This document shows positions 8,684-17,636 of a stretch of 64,000 nucleotides of DNA, in pieces. This DNA is from Haloferula helveola. GTDB taxonomy: Bacteria; Verrucomicrobiota; Verrucomicrobiia; Verrucomicrobiales; Akkermansiaceae. A model generated the notes under the pieces. That model worked only from the letters and a program-made list of their open reading frames with translations, did not search any database and was not told the origin of the DNA. The position numbers were made by a program, and so were the translations under genes. Within the stretch, counting starts at the first letter, position 1. The number at the start of each line of letters is the position of its first letter. Location: NCBI RefSeq assembly GCF_037076345.1, contig NZ_AP024702.1, positions 4,774,001 through 4,838,000 on the forward strand, read 5' to 3'.

Positions 8684-11600
8684 GGCACGATGTCGATCTC
8701 GGCAATGGAGACGAGGGGAGGGGTGAAGCTCCCGGAGATCTCCAAGCGGAGTGAGGTGGTGGTCAGTGGCTCTTGGAACATGATTCGCCGTGCGCGAGCG
8801 GAGTCCTGAAGTTGGGCGATGGTCACGAGGCGTTTCCGGTCGTCATAGATCCGAATTTCCGAAATCCGCCCGTTGCGGTTTCCGTCGCCGCGGGGTGTGA
8901 TGATCACTCCGCGCATCGGCGTTGCGGATCCGAGATCGACGGTCAGTTCGTGCGGCAAAGGCCGCTTGTCGGCTCCGAAAGGTGTGTGCCACAAAGTACC
9001 GGGATTGCCGTCGATCGCCTTTGCGGCTTCGAATCCACGGGCGGCACTGCTCGCCGCCGCCTTGGCTCCCATTCCGGCGAGTCTCGACGGCCGGCGGACG
9101 AGGCGTTCGAGGTCGGAGCGACTCATTTCGACCGTGGGCTGGAAGCGATCGGAAGCCGCGTATCGCTTGAGTGAGTGGAGGAGTTGTCTCGCGGCCGGGC
9201 GGCTGGCCATCCCACGGGTGAGATCGACCGAGCAGGCAAGCAGGCTTCCCTTCCCGACCTTCGCTTCGAAGACGAGCGCCAGCTTGCGGTTCGTCACCCA
9301 GTCGTCGATGGGCTGGACGATGGGCTTCAACTCGTGGTGCTCGGTGAGGATGAAGGGGCGGGAGCGGCTGACGATCTCCCACCAGTTCCAGTTGGAGTGA
9401 GTGTCGGTCGGGAAGTCGGCGAGAGCCGGGTGGTCGGTCCGGTTGAGGAGCCCCAGCGTATGGGGTGGCTGCCAATCGGTGTAAGCGGTGTTCCAGAAGA
9501 TCGGCGAGAAGCCGATCTGGAGCGGGAATTCCGGATCGTCGGCGACCTCGGAAGAGTCGGCGAGCCATAGAACGGAGCTTCCTTCCTCAAGGGCTTCGAC
9601 CGTGTCGGCAAGGGAGCGGGTGATCGAAACCTCCGGTGCCTCAGGCAGCTCGGACGGATACACGAAGAAGTCCCACGAGTTCTCGGCGTCCGTGTTTGTG
9701 CCCTTCACGCTGAGAGTCAGTTTGGCAGGAGCGGGGAGCTCGGAGAGATTGACGTTCACGGTGCCAAGCTGGTGGACCTCGCCGGCTTTGAGCGGGCGTG
9801 CCTCAAGCTCGCCCGTCGCCAATACCTTGGAGCCATCGGCGATGGTCCAAACAGGTTGGAATGCATGGAAGTCCTCGGGGCCGAAGTGGGCGAGTTCGAG
9901 CTCGGCTTCGAGGGTTTCGTCCTGGGTGAGGACGAGCTTGGGGATCCTCGCCAGAGGAACGACGGGGCCGCAGAATCGCCGGAATTCCTCAGCACTGGTG
10001 TAGCCCTTCGAATCCCAGAAGGCATCAAGCACGCCAACCAACGCGGTGCCTTGACCGGGGAAGTCGTGGAGGTCGAGTAGCTGGAAACCGCCGAAGCCGG
10101 GCGTGCGGAGCGCCGCTTCGATGTCGTGCTTGTAGGCGCCGGCCTGCCACTTTCCGGATGCCATGAGGAAGTCGCGGGCCTGATCGATCAGGCCGTTCCT
10201 TTCGGCCGTTTCGCGGAAAATCTCGAGGTTCCCGGCACGGAAGAATCCGTCGTACTTGGCAATCTCTTCGAAGTTTGGATAGGCGCACCACTGGCCGATC
10301 TCGTGGGCGATGATGGGGGCGTCGCGATGCTTGTCCGCATATTGGCGCCAGTCGAAGGTGGTCGAAGGAGGTGTCGAGTTGATGATCGAGCCGAGCCCCT
10401 GACCCCAGCCCTGGATGCGGGGGTTGATCGGGATGTGGAAGTCGCTTCCCTTCATTACCGGCCAGCCGGCGGCGGTGGTGTAGAGCCGGCGCGGATCCTT
10501 CGAGCGCTGCCGATCCACCCAGTCCGCCAGCCACTCCTTGTGCTTCGGTCCGCCCGGCTCGTTGCCGTAGGCCATGAAGACGAAACTCGGATGGTTACCG
10601 TAGGTGCTGAGGATCCTCTTGGTCTCTGCGTTGATCCACCGGTCGACGGGACGCCCGGACCCGACTTCCGCGGACCCCTTGGCCCAGGCTGAGGCTTCCG
10701 GCTGGAGGTAGAACCCGAGTCGGTCGGCCGCGACAAACGCGGCTCTCGGCGGGCACCACGAGTGGAAGCGCATGTGGTTGAGCCCGTGATCCTTGCAGAT
10801 GCGGATGATGCGCTCCCACGAGGCGAGGTCGGTTGGCGGGTGACCCGTTTTTGGAAAGATCGCGCATTCGAGCGTGCCGCGCATGAAGGCACGGCGGCCA
10901 TTGAGATGCAGGATTCCGTTACGGTTTTCGACCTCCCGGAAGCCGAAGGTGGTGTCGACTTCATCGACCGCCATATCGTCGCCGGTGAACAACTGGACCT
11001 GGGCGGAGTAGAGCTGCGGATCGAACTCGTCCCACAGCTGCGGAGCCGACTCGAGCTTCGCATTGAGCTCAATCCGGTAGGTGCCGTCCTTTTCCCGGGC
11101 GAAGGCGACGGCTTTGGCGAAGGCCGAGTTTGAGGCGTCAGGAGAACGGATTTCGGCCAGAAGCGACGCTTCGTGAAGCTTGGGGTCGGTTTGGCCGCTG
11201 ACGATCAGCCGGACGCTACCGTCGTTGCTCGGAAAAACGCCAACGTGCTCGATGCGGTTGTTCCCGGGGGCATCCAGGGTCATCGAGCCGACGATCCCGT
11301 TCCAGTTGCCTTGGGTGTGGTCGCTCACCGAGTGGGCGTTCGGGCCCGGGTTGACCTCGTCCAGGCGATTGTCGATCCGCAGCGTCATGGTGTGTGCTCC
11401 GGTATCGAGCGGCCCGAATTCGAAAACGTGCGGAGTCCCAAGCGCGTCCTGTCGGCCGATGCGTTGCCCATTGATCCACAGCGTGCTGTCCCAGTGTACG
11501 CGCTCGAACTCAACCCTCAGTGTCCGGTCGCTCCACTCTGCCGGGACGGTGAACTCGCGTTGATACCATGCCGGGCCGACATAGTGGCGTGGTGGCGTCA

Positions 11601-11889
11601 GGAAATAGGGCGACTTGAAATTGTCGGTGTCGAGCCACTCGCGGAACAGGTCGGGCTGGGGCCAGCTTGCGATGGTCCAGTCGGATTCCATTGAAGGTGA
11701 CTCGCCGAATCCTTGTGCGGTGAGCATTCCGGGCAGTCGGATGGTATCCGGAAACCGCCAGTTGTCCGGTTGATCCCGGAGGCCGGAGTCCGACGGGTCC
11801 AGTGCGAAGCGCCAGTCGCCCGAGAGGTCGACCGGTTCGGTCGCCATCAGGGAACTGGCAAGTGCGACTGGAAGCAGGAGTCGGATCAT
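8680..11889 (-). CDS. Glycoside hydrolase family 2 protein with C-terminal discoidin-like domain (paralogue)
   Basis: The product is 1069 residues with a signal peptide (MIRLLLPVALASSLMATEP) and then DLSGDWRFALDPSDSGL, nearly the same opening as the neighbouring GH2. The predicted acid/base is Glu444 in AYGNEPGG and the nucleophile Glu530 in AHEIGQW. A C-terminal discoidin-like domain occupies about residues 930-1065 (AKAIDGNPGTLWHTPF). The paralogues share domain order but differ widely, so this is an old duplication and not a recent tandem copy. Both ends overlap neighbours by 4 bases, which indicates translational coupling with the esterase gene upstream and the second GH2 downstream. The two enzymes may remove different sugars from one polysaccharide. 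Confidence 0.9.
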   Translation of the reverse strand: MIRLLLPVALASSLMATEPVDLSGDWRFALDPSDSGLRDQPDNWRFPDTIRLPGMLTAQGFGESPSMESDWTIASWPQPDLFREWLDTDNFKSPYFLTPPRHYVGPAWYQREFTVPAEWSDRTLRVEFERVHWDSTLWINGQRIGRQDALGTPHVFEFGPLDTGAHTMTLRIDNRLDEVNPGPNAHSVSDHTQGNWNGIVGSMTLDAPGNNRIEHVGVFPSNDGSVRLIVSGQTDPKLHEASLLAEIRSPDASNSAFAKAVAFAREKDGTYRIELNAKLESAPQLWDEFDPQLYSAQVQLFTGDDMAVDEVDTTFGFREVENRNGILHLNGRRAFMRGTLECAIFPKTGHPPTDLASWERIIRICKDHGLNHMRFHSWCPPRAAFVAADRLGFYLQPEASAWAKGSAEVGSGRPVDRWINAETKRILSTYGNHPSFVFMAYGNEPGGPKHKEWLADWVDRQRSKDPRRLYTTAAGWPVMKGSDFHIPINPRIQGWGQGLGSIINSTPPSTTFDWRQYADKHRDAPIIAHEIGQWCAYPNFEEIAKYDGFFRAGNLEIFRETAERNGLIDQARDFLMASGKWQAGAYKHDIEAALRTPGFGGFQLLDLHDFPGQGTALVGVLDAFWDSKGYTSAEEFRRFCGPVVPLARIPKLVLTQDETLEAELELAHFGPEDFHAFQPVWTIADGSKVLATGELEARPLKAGEVHQLGTVNVNLSELPAPAKLTLSVKGTNTDAENSWDFFVYPSELPEAPEVSITRSLADTVEALEEGSSVLWLADSSEVADDPEFPLQIGFSPIFWNTAYTDWQPPHTLGLLNRTDHPALADFPTDTHSNWNWWEIVSRSRPFILTEHHELKPIVQPIDDWVTNRKLALVFEAKVGKGSLLACSVDLTRGMASRPAARQLLHSLKRYAASDRFQPTVEMSRSDLERLVRRPSRLAGMGAKAAASSAARGFEAAKAIDGNPGTLWHTPFGADKRPLPHELTVDLGSATPMRGVIITPRGDGNRNGRISEIRIYDDRKRLVTIAQLQDSARARRIMFQEPLTTTSLRLEISGSFTPPLVSIAEIDIVP

Positions 11890-12584
11890 GGGGAGTCTTC
11901 AGTGGCGCTGACGAAGCTCTGGAGAATCGCGTCGGCGGCGACCCGGTGACCGGCGGCATTGGGATGGTTGGCGGTCGAGTGAAGGTCGGCTTGTGGCGTG
12001 CCGGACTGCAACTCGGCGACCCATGCGGCCGACACATCGGCGAGCAAGACGTCTTCCTCGCTGGCGAGACGGCGGATCATGTCGGCGAGGACCCGGAGCC
12101 GGTTGGCGGGATCGGAGAGATCTTCGCGAGTGTCGCCCGTCGGAGTGCACAGGACGACAGGGACACCGGCGGTCTTCGCGGCGGTGATCATCGATCTCCA
12201 CGCGGTCTCAACGGCAGCCGCATCCTGGCTGCGGTCGTTGAGAGCGTAGTCGATGAAGATCAGATCGGGCTTGTGTTTGAGCACATCTGCTTGGAAGCGG
12301 GCGGCTCCCGGGATGCTGTTCTCTCCGCCGATGCTGGTCGTGATCACGTTGACCACCGCGTTCGGGTAGCGCTGTTTGAGATCGCGGTGGAAGAAATGGG
12401 GGTAGGATTCGAACGGTCGGACATCGGGCGCGACGAAATATCCCGAAGGAACGCTGTGGCCATGAAACACGATGTTGACCGTCCGGTTGTTCGGCCACGT
12501 TTTCTTCAGCTCGGTGTCGAGATCGGTAAGCGGCGCGGCGGACGCCAGAGTGGCGGTGGCCAGAAGAAGAGTCAGCGTTTTCAT
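11886..12584 (-). CDS. SGNH/GDSL-like hydrolase, exported (probable carbohydrate esterase)
   Basis: The product is 232 residues with a signal peptide (MKTLTLLLATATLASAAP). Block I is FHGHS with the expected nucleophile Ser44; the canonical Asp before the serine is His here. Block II glycine lies in TSIGGENS, block III is the YALND segment (Asn of GxND), and block V is NHPNAAGH near the C-terminus, which supplies the catalytic His. Proteins of this kind in polysaccharide operons usually remove acetyl groups. The gene sits between the DUF5107 gene and the first GH2 gene with 4-base overlaps on both sides. Deacetylation of the same glycan is therefore the likely role. Confidence 0.85.
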   Translation of the reverse strand: MKTLTLLLATATLASAAPLTDLDTELKKTWPNNRTVNIVFHGHSVPSGYFVAPDVRPFESYPHFFHRDLKQRYPNAVVNVITTSIGGENSIPGAARFQADVLKHKPDLIFIDYALNDRSQDAAAVETAWRSMITAAKTAGVPVVLCTPTGDTREDLSDPANRLRVLADMIRRLASEEDVLLADVSAAWVAELQSGTPQADLHSTANHPNAAGHRVAADAILQSFVSATEDSP

Positions 12585-15500
12585 GGGACGGAGGTCTGCG
12601 TGAGAGTGGTCTTGAGTGCGGCGGCGCCCGGCTCTGCCGCGTCGAATGCGAGCACCTTTTCGACGGCGGACTCCGCTTCGTCAAATGCGCGGAGGCCGTG
12701 GCTGGCGAGAGCGATCAGGAGCCAGGCGTCGGCGTCGCGGCGGGACCGGAGATCCTCATCGAAAACCAGCAGATTCGGCAGGCTGGTGGCGAAGTAGTCG
12801 ATCTTGGCCGGCTCCGACAACATGGTCCGCGCGAATTGCCGCATGTCTTCGAACAGTCCGACCGCTTCGTTCTCGCGGCCGAGTTCGATCAGCGAGAGGC
12901 CGCGGTAGTAGGAGAGGGGCGAGTGCTCGGCGACCGCCATCTCCGTAAAGTCTCCGCGCTCGGACGCCGACGCCTCGAAAGCTGCGGTTGCTTCATCCTG
13001 GCGGCCCAGCATCGTGAGGCTGCGTCCCAGCCAGTAGTTGACGTCCGCCTTCGCCTGGAGCGGGTGATAGGCTTCGCCCAAGCTTTCGGGGGTCTCCATG
13101 GCGAGGCCGAACTCCCGGTGGGCGGCCTCGGCGTCTCCTTTGTCCAATGCGGCCTGACCGAGCTTGAGCCGTGCCGTGGTGTATTGCCTGACGACGGAGC
13201 CTTCGCCGCCTTCCCATGGGTGGAACCGGCGTGACAACAGAAGCTGGAGAGCTTTCGCGGGTTGATCCGAAAGATTGAGAAGGGCCGCCAGTTCGACGGT
13301 TGCGTCGTCGCGTCTGAGGACGAGTTCCGAGTGGGCTTCCAAAAAGCGCAGGCGTTCTTCCGGCGGACGGTTCCGCTTGCGGGCCAGTTGGTCGGACTCG
13401 CTGACAAGCCGCGGGTCATCGGGAGCGAGTTCGCGCGCGGTCTTGTAATGAGCGGCAGCCTTCTCGCCGTCGCCTTGGTGGTTCCATATCGCGATTCCGA
13501 GATTGCGATGGACTTGAGGGTTGCGGCTACCGGCATCGGCCGCGGAGCTCCATGCGCGGATGGCGTCGGCGTGACGACGTTTGTCGTAGAGCAGATTCCC
13601 CAGACCGTAAGCCGCAACCGGATCCGGCCCGGGTCGCGAGATTGCCCATTCCAGCACCTTCATCTCTTCGATGCGTGAAGGGAACAGGTGGTCCGGGGAA
13701 GACTCGCGGGCTGCCGTGAGCGTGGCATCGGCATCCGTCGAGGTGGTGCGGTGCTTGAACCACGCGAGCACGTAGGCGGTCATCGTCGTCCGCTCGAGCG
13801 GATTGGGGACGGCGACGGGGGTGGTCTCGGCGGCATGGTGTGCCTCGATCAGCTCGATGGCTTCCGCAAAGAATCCTGCTTCCTCGAAATCAAACGCGAG
13901 GTCGAGAACCGTCTGGGCATCATTGCGGCAAGCGTCTGGAATCCGGATGCCCTTTCCTTCGACGAGTCCTCGCACGACGCGAGCCCAATGGTCGAGGGGA
14001 TCGGAGGCGAGCAGGGGTTCGAGGGTGCGCGTTGCCTCTTCCGATCGTTCCAGCCGGTGCAGGACCAGAGACATGAGAACCTTGGCCTTGTTGTGATCCC
14101 GATTGGTGGCGAGGGAGGCGTCGAGTTGTTCCAGCGCGGAGTTCCAACAGTGGCGGGAGCATTCGATCGTGGCGATCTGGTAGTGTGCACTACTGCGCCA
14201 CTCGTAGTTCCACGCCGCCTTGTGGAGGCAGCGCAACGCGGCCTCGGAGTCGCCAAGGTAGCGCCAAGCGAGTCCGAGATGGTAGTGGGCTTCTCCAGTG
14301 ACGGGGTTCGGGTGGCGGGATGTCAGGCGGCCGACGGCCTCGGTGAGGTGCGCGCGGGCGTTCTCGAACTCGCCGCGAAGCAATGCCCGGCGTCCGAGTG
14401 CGGTCCGGGCTCGGCAATCACCCGGATCCCTCTCGATGGCCTCCAGCCAGTAGGGTTCGGGCTCCCGGGTCGGATGACGGTACTGCTCGAGGTGTTCGCC
14501 GATCAGGTAAAGTTCCTCATTCGTCTTCGCATCGTCCGGAAGGGGCGGCTCGGTCGCCACATCCCTTTCCCGGGACAGCTCCGAAGTGTCGACAGGCCGA
14601 TAAGCGAGCGCCACACGTCCTTCGCTGTCGAGCAGTTCGACCAGAAGCTCCGCCGGATTTTCGCCGGGGAAGCTTAGACCGGAATCCGCTAGCGATTCGC
14701 CGGGGACCAGCTTCACGGGCAGTGTGCCGATCAAGCCGGATGGGGTGGAGAGGCGAAGCTGGCCGTCGAAGGGCTCCGACACGCAGAGGCCAATGGCGAT
14801 GGAGCGGTCTTCCCTGATGTCGAGAGCGAGTGCGGCTTCGTTGTTTGCCTGCTGCACCGGGCCGATGTTCTGGATCGGCCACCACGACTGGGTGAAGGTC
14901 TTGGTTTCGTAAGGTAGAAGATAGGTGAAGTCCGGCTGGTTGTCGGTGTAGATGCCGGCCATCAGCTCAACGTAAGGCCCGCCTTCATCGGTCAGTTCGC
15001 GGTCCCATGCCCAACCGAAGCGGTCGTTGCCCCAGGTCCACTGCTTTTTGCCGGGTGCGATGTGGCGGTCCGCGACGTGGACGAAGCCGCCATTCCTGGC
15101 GAAGTCATAGCCACCGAAGAAATCGAACCGGGTCTGGCAGACCATGTAAGAGGTCGGAACCGGAATGTTGGCATACCACGAGAGATCGTCTGCTCCGGGG
15201 CGCTCGCGATAGTCGATGCCGTAGTAGGGATTTCTGGCGATCGGGAAACTGGACATCGCGCGGACGGCATGGTCCGCGACGTAATGGACGTCCGGGGGGA
15301 AGAAGGACTGGTAGCGGTCGTGAACCTCGGCGGCGACATTGGCCCACCAGAGGAAGGTGTGGGTGTGGGGGGTGCGGTTGTAGAGACGTCCGCGGAGCTC
15401 CACCCGCGAGGAGCCGGGACGCAGGCGGATCCCGTGCATGCCCTTCAGCCGGTTCAGCGGGTCGTGCTCGGACATCCAGATCGTGAACACTCCGTCGCCT

Positions 15501-15913
15501 TCGTCCTCGATGTGGACGTCGGTCGGCATGAACGTGCCGGGCCGGTGGTGCTGCGGCCAGTTGAACTCGACTCCGCCGGAGACCCACGGGCCCGCGAGCC
15601 CGACGAGGGCCGGCTTGATCACGTCCTGACGGTAGAAGAAGTCGTAGTCGTTGTTGGTCTTGTCCTGACCGATCAGAATTCTTCCCCCGATCTCGGGAAG
15701 CATTACGAGACGGACGAAGTCGTTCTCAAGGGTCGCGGCCTGATAAGAGACCGGCACGGATTCGTCGTGCACCTTGTCGATGAAGGGAACCGGATAGACC
15801 TTTCCGGAGCTTCCCTGATAGACGCGGCGCTCGAAGAACATCGGGTTCTTCTCGGGCTCGCCGACCGGATACGTCGGGATGATGCGCGGTTCGATGCGGG
15901 CAATGACGGACAT
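12581..15913 (-). CDS. DUF5107 protein with long TPR region
   Basis: The product is 1110 residues with no signal peptide, so it is probably cytoplasmic. Residues about 1-430 match the DUF5107 type, a galactose-mutarotase-like beta-sandwich (GGRILIGQDKTNNDYDF, HHRPGTFMPTD, RGRLYNRTPHTHTFLWWANV). Residues about 470-1105 are a series of tetratricopeptide repeats (ALGRRALLRGEFENARAHL, HYHLGLAWRYLGDSEAALR). Such proteins are regularly found beside glycosidases, where the N-terminal domain probably binds or epimerises a sugar. The gene lies 6 bases after the symporter stop and overlaps the esterase start by 4 bases. The biochemical activity is not established; the operon context is the main guide. 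Confidence 0.8.
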   Translation of the reverse strand: MSVIARIEPRIIPTYPVGEPEKNPMFFERRVYQGSSGKVYPVPFIDKVHDESVPVSYQAATLENDFVRLVMLPEIGGRILIGQDKTNNDYDFFYRQDVIKPALVGLAGPWVSGGVEFNWPQHHRPGTFMPTDVHIEDEGDGVFTIWMSEHDPLNRLKGMHGIRLRPGSSRVELRGRLYNRTPHTHTFLWWANVAAEVHDRYQSFFPPDVHYVADHAVRAMSSFPIARNPYYGIDYRERPGADDLSWYANIPVPTSYMVCQTRFDFFGGYDFARNGGFVHVADRHIAPGKKQWTWGNDRFGWAWDRELTDEGGPYVELMAGIYTDNQPDFTYLLPYETKTFTQSWWPIQNIGPVQQANNEAALALDIREDRSIAIGLCVSEPFDGQLRLSTPSGLIGTLPVKLVPGESLADSGLSFPGENPAELLVELLDSEGRVALAYRPVDTSELSRERDVATEPPLPDDAKTNEELYLIGEHLEQYRHPTREPEPYWLEAIERDPGDCRARTALGRRALLRGEFENARAHLTEAVGRLTSRHPNPVTGEAHYHLGLAWRYLGDSEAALRCLHKAAWNYEWRSSAHYQIATIECSRHCWNSALEQLDASLATNRDHNKAKVLMSLVLHRLERSEEATRTLEPLLASDPLDHWARVVRGLVEGKGIRIPDACRNDAQTVLDLAFDFEEAGFFAEAIELIEAHHAAETTPVAVPNPLERTTMTAYVLAWFKHRTTSTDADATLTAARESSPDHLFPSRIEEMKVLEWAISRPGPDPVAAYGLGNLLYDKRRHADAIRAWSSAADAGSRNPQVHRNLGIAIWNHQGDGEKAAAHYKTARELAPDDPRLVSESDQLARKRNRPPEERLRFLEAHSELVLRRDDATVELAALLNLSDQPAKALQLLLSRRFHPWEGGEGSVVRQYTTARLKLGQAALDKGDAEAAHREFGLAMETPESLGEAYHPLQAKADVNYWLGRSLTMLGRQDEATAAFEASASERGDFTEMAVAEHSPLSYYRGLSLIELGRENEAVGLFEDMRQFARTMLSEPAKIDYFATSLPNLLVFDEDLRSRRDADAWLLIALASHGLRAFDEAESAVEKVLAFDAAEPGAAALKTTLTQTSVP

Positions 15914-15919
15914 GACGGG

Positions 15920-17497
15920 TCAGCGGAAGATGAGGAACAGGGCCGCAACGGCGGCGATGACCGCGAAGGCGGCGACCTTCACGACCGGTTCGGTGGTCAG
16001 CGCGACGTCCTCGCGTTCGGGCAGGACGCGGGGTTCGTGCAGTGGACGGGCGAGCGTGATCCCGATCATCACCGCGAACACGACCCCGAAGGCGCAGAGG
16101 ACCTGGGTGAGGAAATGCATTTCGAACCACGGTTCGCCGAGGATGCCTGCGAACAGTCCCTGTTTGGTGGCGATCTGGAAGAAGGAGTAGGCGAAGGGGC
16201 CGAGGACGAGTGCGACAAAGCCGGCTTGCGACGGAGCTCGCGGGAGTAGGAAGGCTCCGAGGAACGCGGCAACCACACCGGGCCAGATGAAGCCTTGGAA
16301 TTGCTGGATGAATCCGAAGACGCCGTCGGTGAGCAGCGGAGCTGAGATGCAGCCGATGATGACGAAAACGACCGTCAGAATCCGTCCGAGCATGACGATC
16401 CGGGACTGGCTGGCCTTCGGGTTGATCAGGCGCTGGTAGAGGTCGATGGAGGCAATCGTCGATGAAGAGTTCAGCAACGACGCGAGGGTCGAAACGATCG
16501 CTCCCGCGATCGCGGCGAAGATGAAACCGCGGAGTCCCGGGCCGACGAGTTGCTTGATCAGGGTTGGGTAGGCGCCGTCCGCCTTGTCGGCGATTTCCTC
16601 GGGGAAGAGGTTCGCTGCCATGATCCCGGGCATCACGATTGCGAACGGAACCAGCAGCCACAGCGCGCCGGCGAAGATCATTCCGAGTTGCCCGTCGCGG
16701 AGTGTCTTTGCCGCGAGATTCCGCTGAACGATGAACTGGTTCAGTCCGCAGTAGTAGACCATCACGATCCACATGCTGCTGAAGACCGTGTGCCATGGCA
16801 GGTCCTTGTAGCCGGGATGACCTTCGAAGAGCAGGAGTTTGAGTTTGTCGGCATTCGCGGTCGAAAAGTCGGCCCAGCCGCCCGAGGCATTGAGACCGAG
16901 GAAGAAGACGATCATGCCTCCCGCAAGCAGCGCGATGCCTTGGATCAGGTCGGCGTATGCGATCGCCTTCAGCCCGCCGGTTGCGGCGTAGAGGGTGCCG
17001 ATCGCCCCGATGATCCAGACGCCGCTGCCCATCGGGATTCCGACGAGGATCTTGAGGGCGGTGGCGCCGGTGTACAACACCGCGGTGAGGAGGACTCCGA
17101 CGTAGATCACGACGGTGATCAGGGCCATCACGCTGCGCGTTGCCTTGTCGTAGCGATACTCGAGGAACTCCGGCATCGTGTAGATGCCCGCGCGCAGGAA
17201 CTTCGGAAGCAGGGTGATCGCGACGAGCGCGATGAAAACCGAGCCCATCAGCTGCCAAGCCGCTACGGCCAGTCCCTGGCTGGCGGCACCGGCGCCGGCC
17301 ATGCCGACCATCTGCTCGGACGAGATATTCGCGGCGACGATGGAAATCCCAATCACCGGCCAGCTCAGCGAGCGGCCTCCGAGGAAGTAGGAGGATTCGT
17401 CCTCGGTCGTGCCTTGGGTCCTTCGGCTTTTCCACAGGGAAAAGCCGATGACGATCAGGAAGAAGAGAACGAAGGTTGAAATGGTCAGGGTTTCCAC
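15920..17497 (-). CDS. Sodium:solute symporter (SSS family), probable sugar transporter
   Basis: The product is 525 residues and highly hydrophobic with about 13 membrane helices, typical of SSS/SGLT transporters. The segment YFLGGRSLSWPVIGISIVAAN followed by SSEQMVGMAG is the conserved TM1-2 region around the sodium and substrate site. It is the first gene of the six-gene glycosidase run, so it most likely imports the monosaccharide or small oligosaccharide released by the two GH2 enzymes. A 139-base spacer separates it from the divergent DUF2891 gene and should contain the operon promoter. The real substrate cannot be read from sequence. Confidence 0.92.
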   Translation of the reverse strand: METLTISTFVLFFLIVIGFSLWKSRRTQGTTEDESSYFLGGRSLSWPVIGISIVAANISSEQMVGMAGAGAASQGLAVAAWQLMGSVFIALVAITLLPKFLRAGIYTMPEFLEYRYDKATRSVMALITVVIYVGVLLTAVLYTGATALKILVGIPMGSGVWIIGAIGTLYAATGGLKAIAYADLIQGIALLAGGMIVFFLGLNASGGWADFSTANADKLKLLLFEGHPGYKDLPWHTVFSSMWIVMVYYCGLNQFIVQRNLAAKTLRDGQLGMIFAGALWLLVPFAIVMPGIMAANLFPEEIADKADGAYPTLIKQLVGPGLRGFIFAAIAGAIVSTLASLLNSSSTIASIDLYQRLINPKASQSRIVMLGRILTVVFVIIGCISAPLLTDGVFGFIQQFQGFIWPGVVAAFLGAFLLPRAPSQAGFVALVLGPFAYSFFQIATKQGLFAGILGEPWFEMHFLTQVLCAFGVVFAVMIGITLARPLHEPRVLPEREDVALTTEPVVKVAAFAVIAAVAALFLIFR

Positions 17498-17636
17498 GGC
17501 GGTGATGGGGGGATGATGCTGGGCTTCTCTGAGAAAACGGGCGATTGTCTGTTCTGGTTGTGATGTAGTCTATTTTATTCAGTGTCCGTCAAGATGCTCG
17601 GAACTCCCTAAGCCGTGGAATGGGCGGGGTGGTTTC
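17498..17636. promoter_or_regulatory. Divergent intergenic region upstream of the sugar operon
   Basis: This 139-base spacer separates the symporter operon (minus) from the DUF2891 gene (plus). It must carry the promoter of the operon. It is visibly AT-richer than its surroundings around 17565-17580 (TCTATTTTATTC). A short perfect dyad, TTCTC-T-GAGAA, lies at 17525-17535, 28 bases in front of the symporter start. It could be a regulator half-site pair, but so short a palindrome can arise by chance. Confidence 0.35.

Noticed and set aside
15726-17435. A 569-residue minus-strand frame overlapping the symporter gene in another phase
   Set aside because: Its residues are Arg/Pro/His-rich and without hydrophobic periodicity, whereas the other phase encodes an unmistakable SSS transporter.
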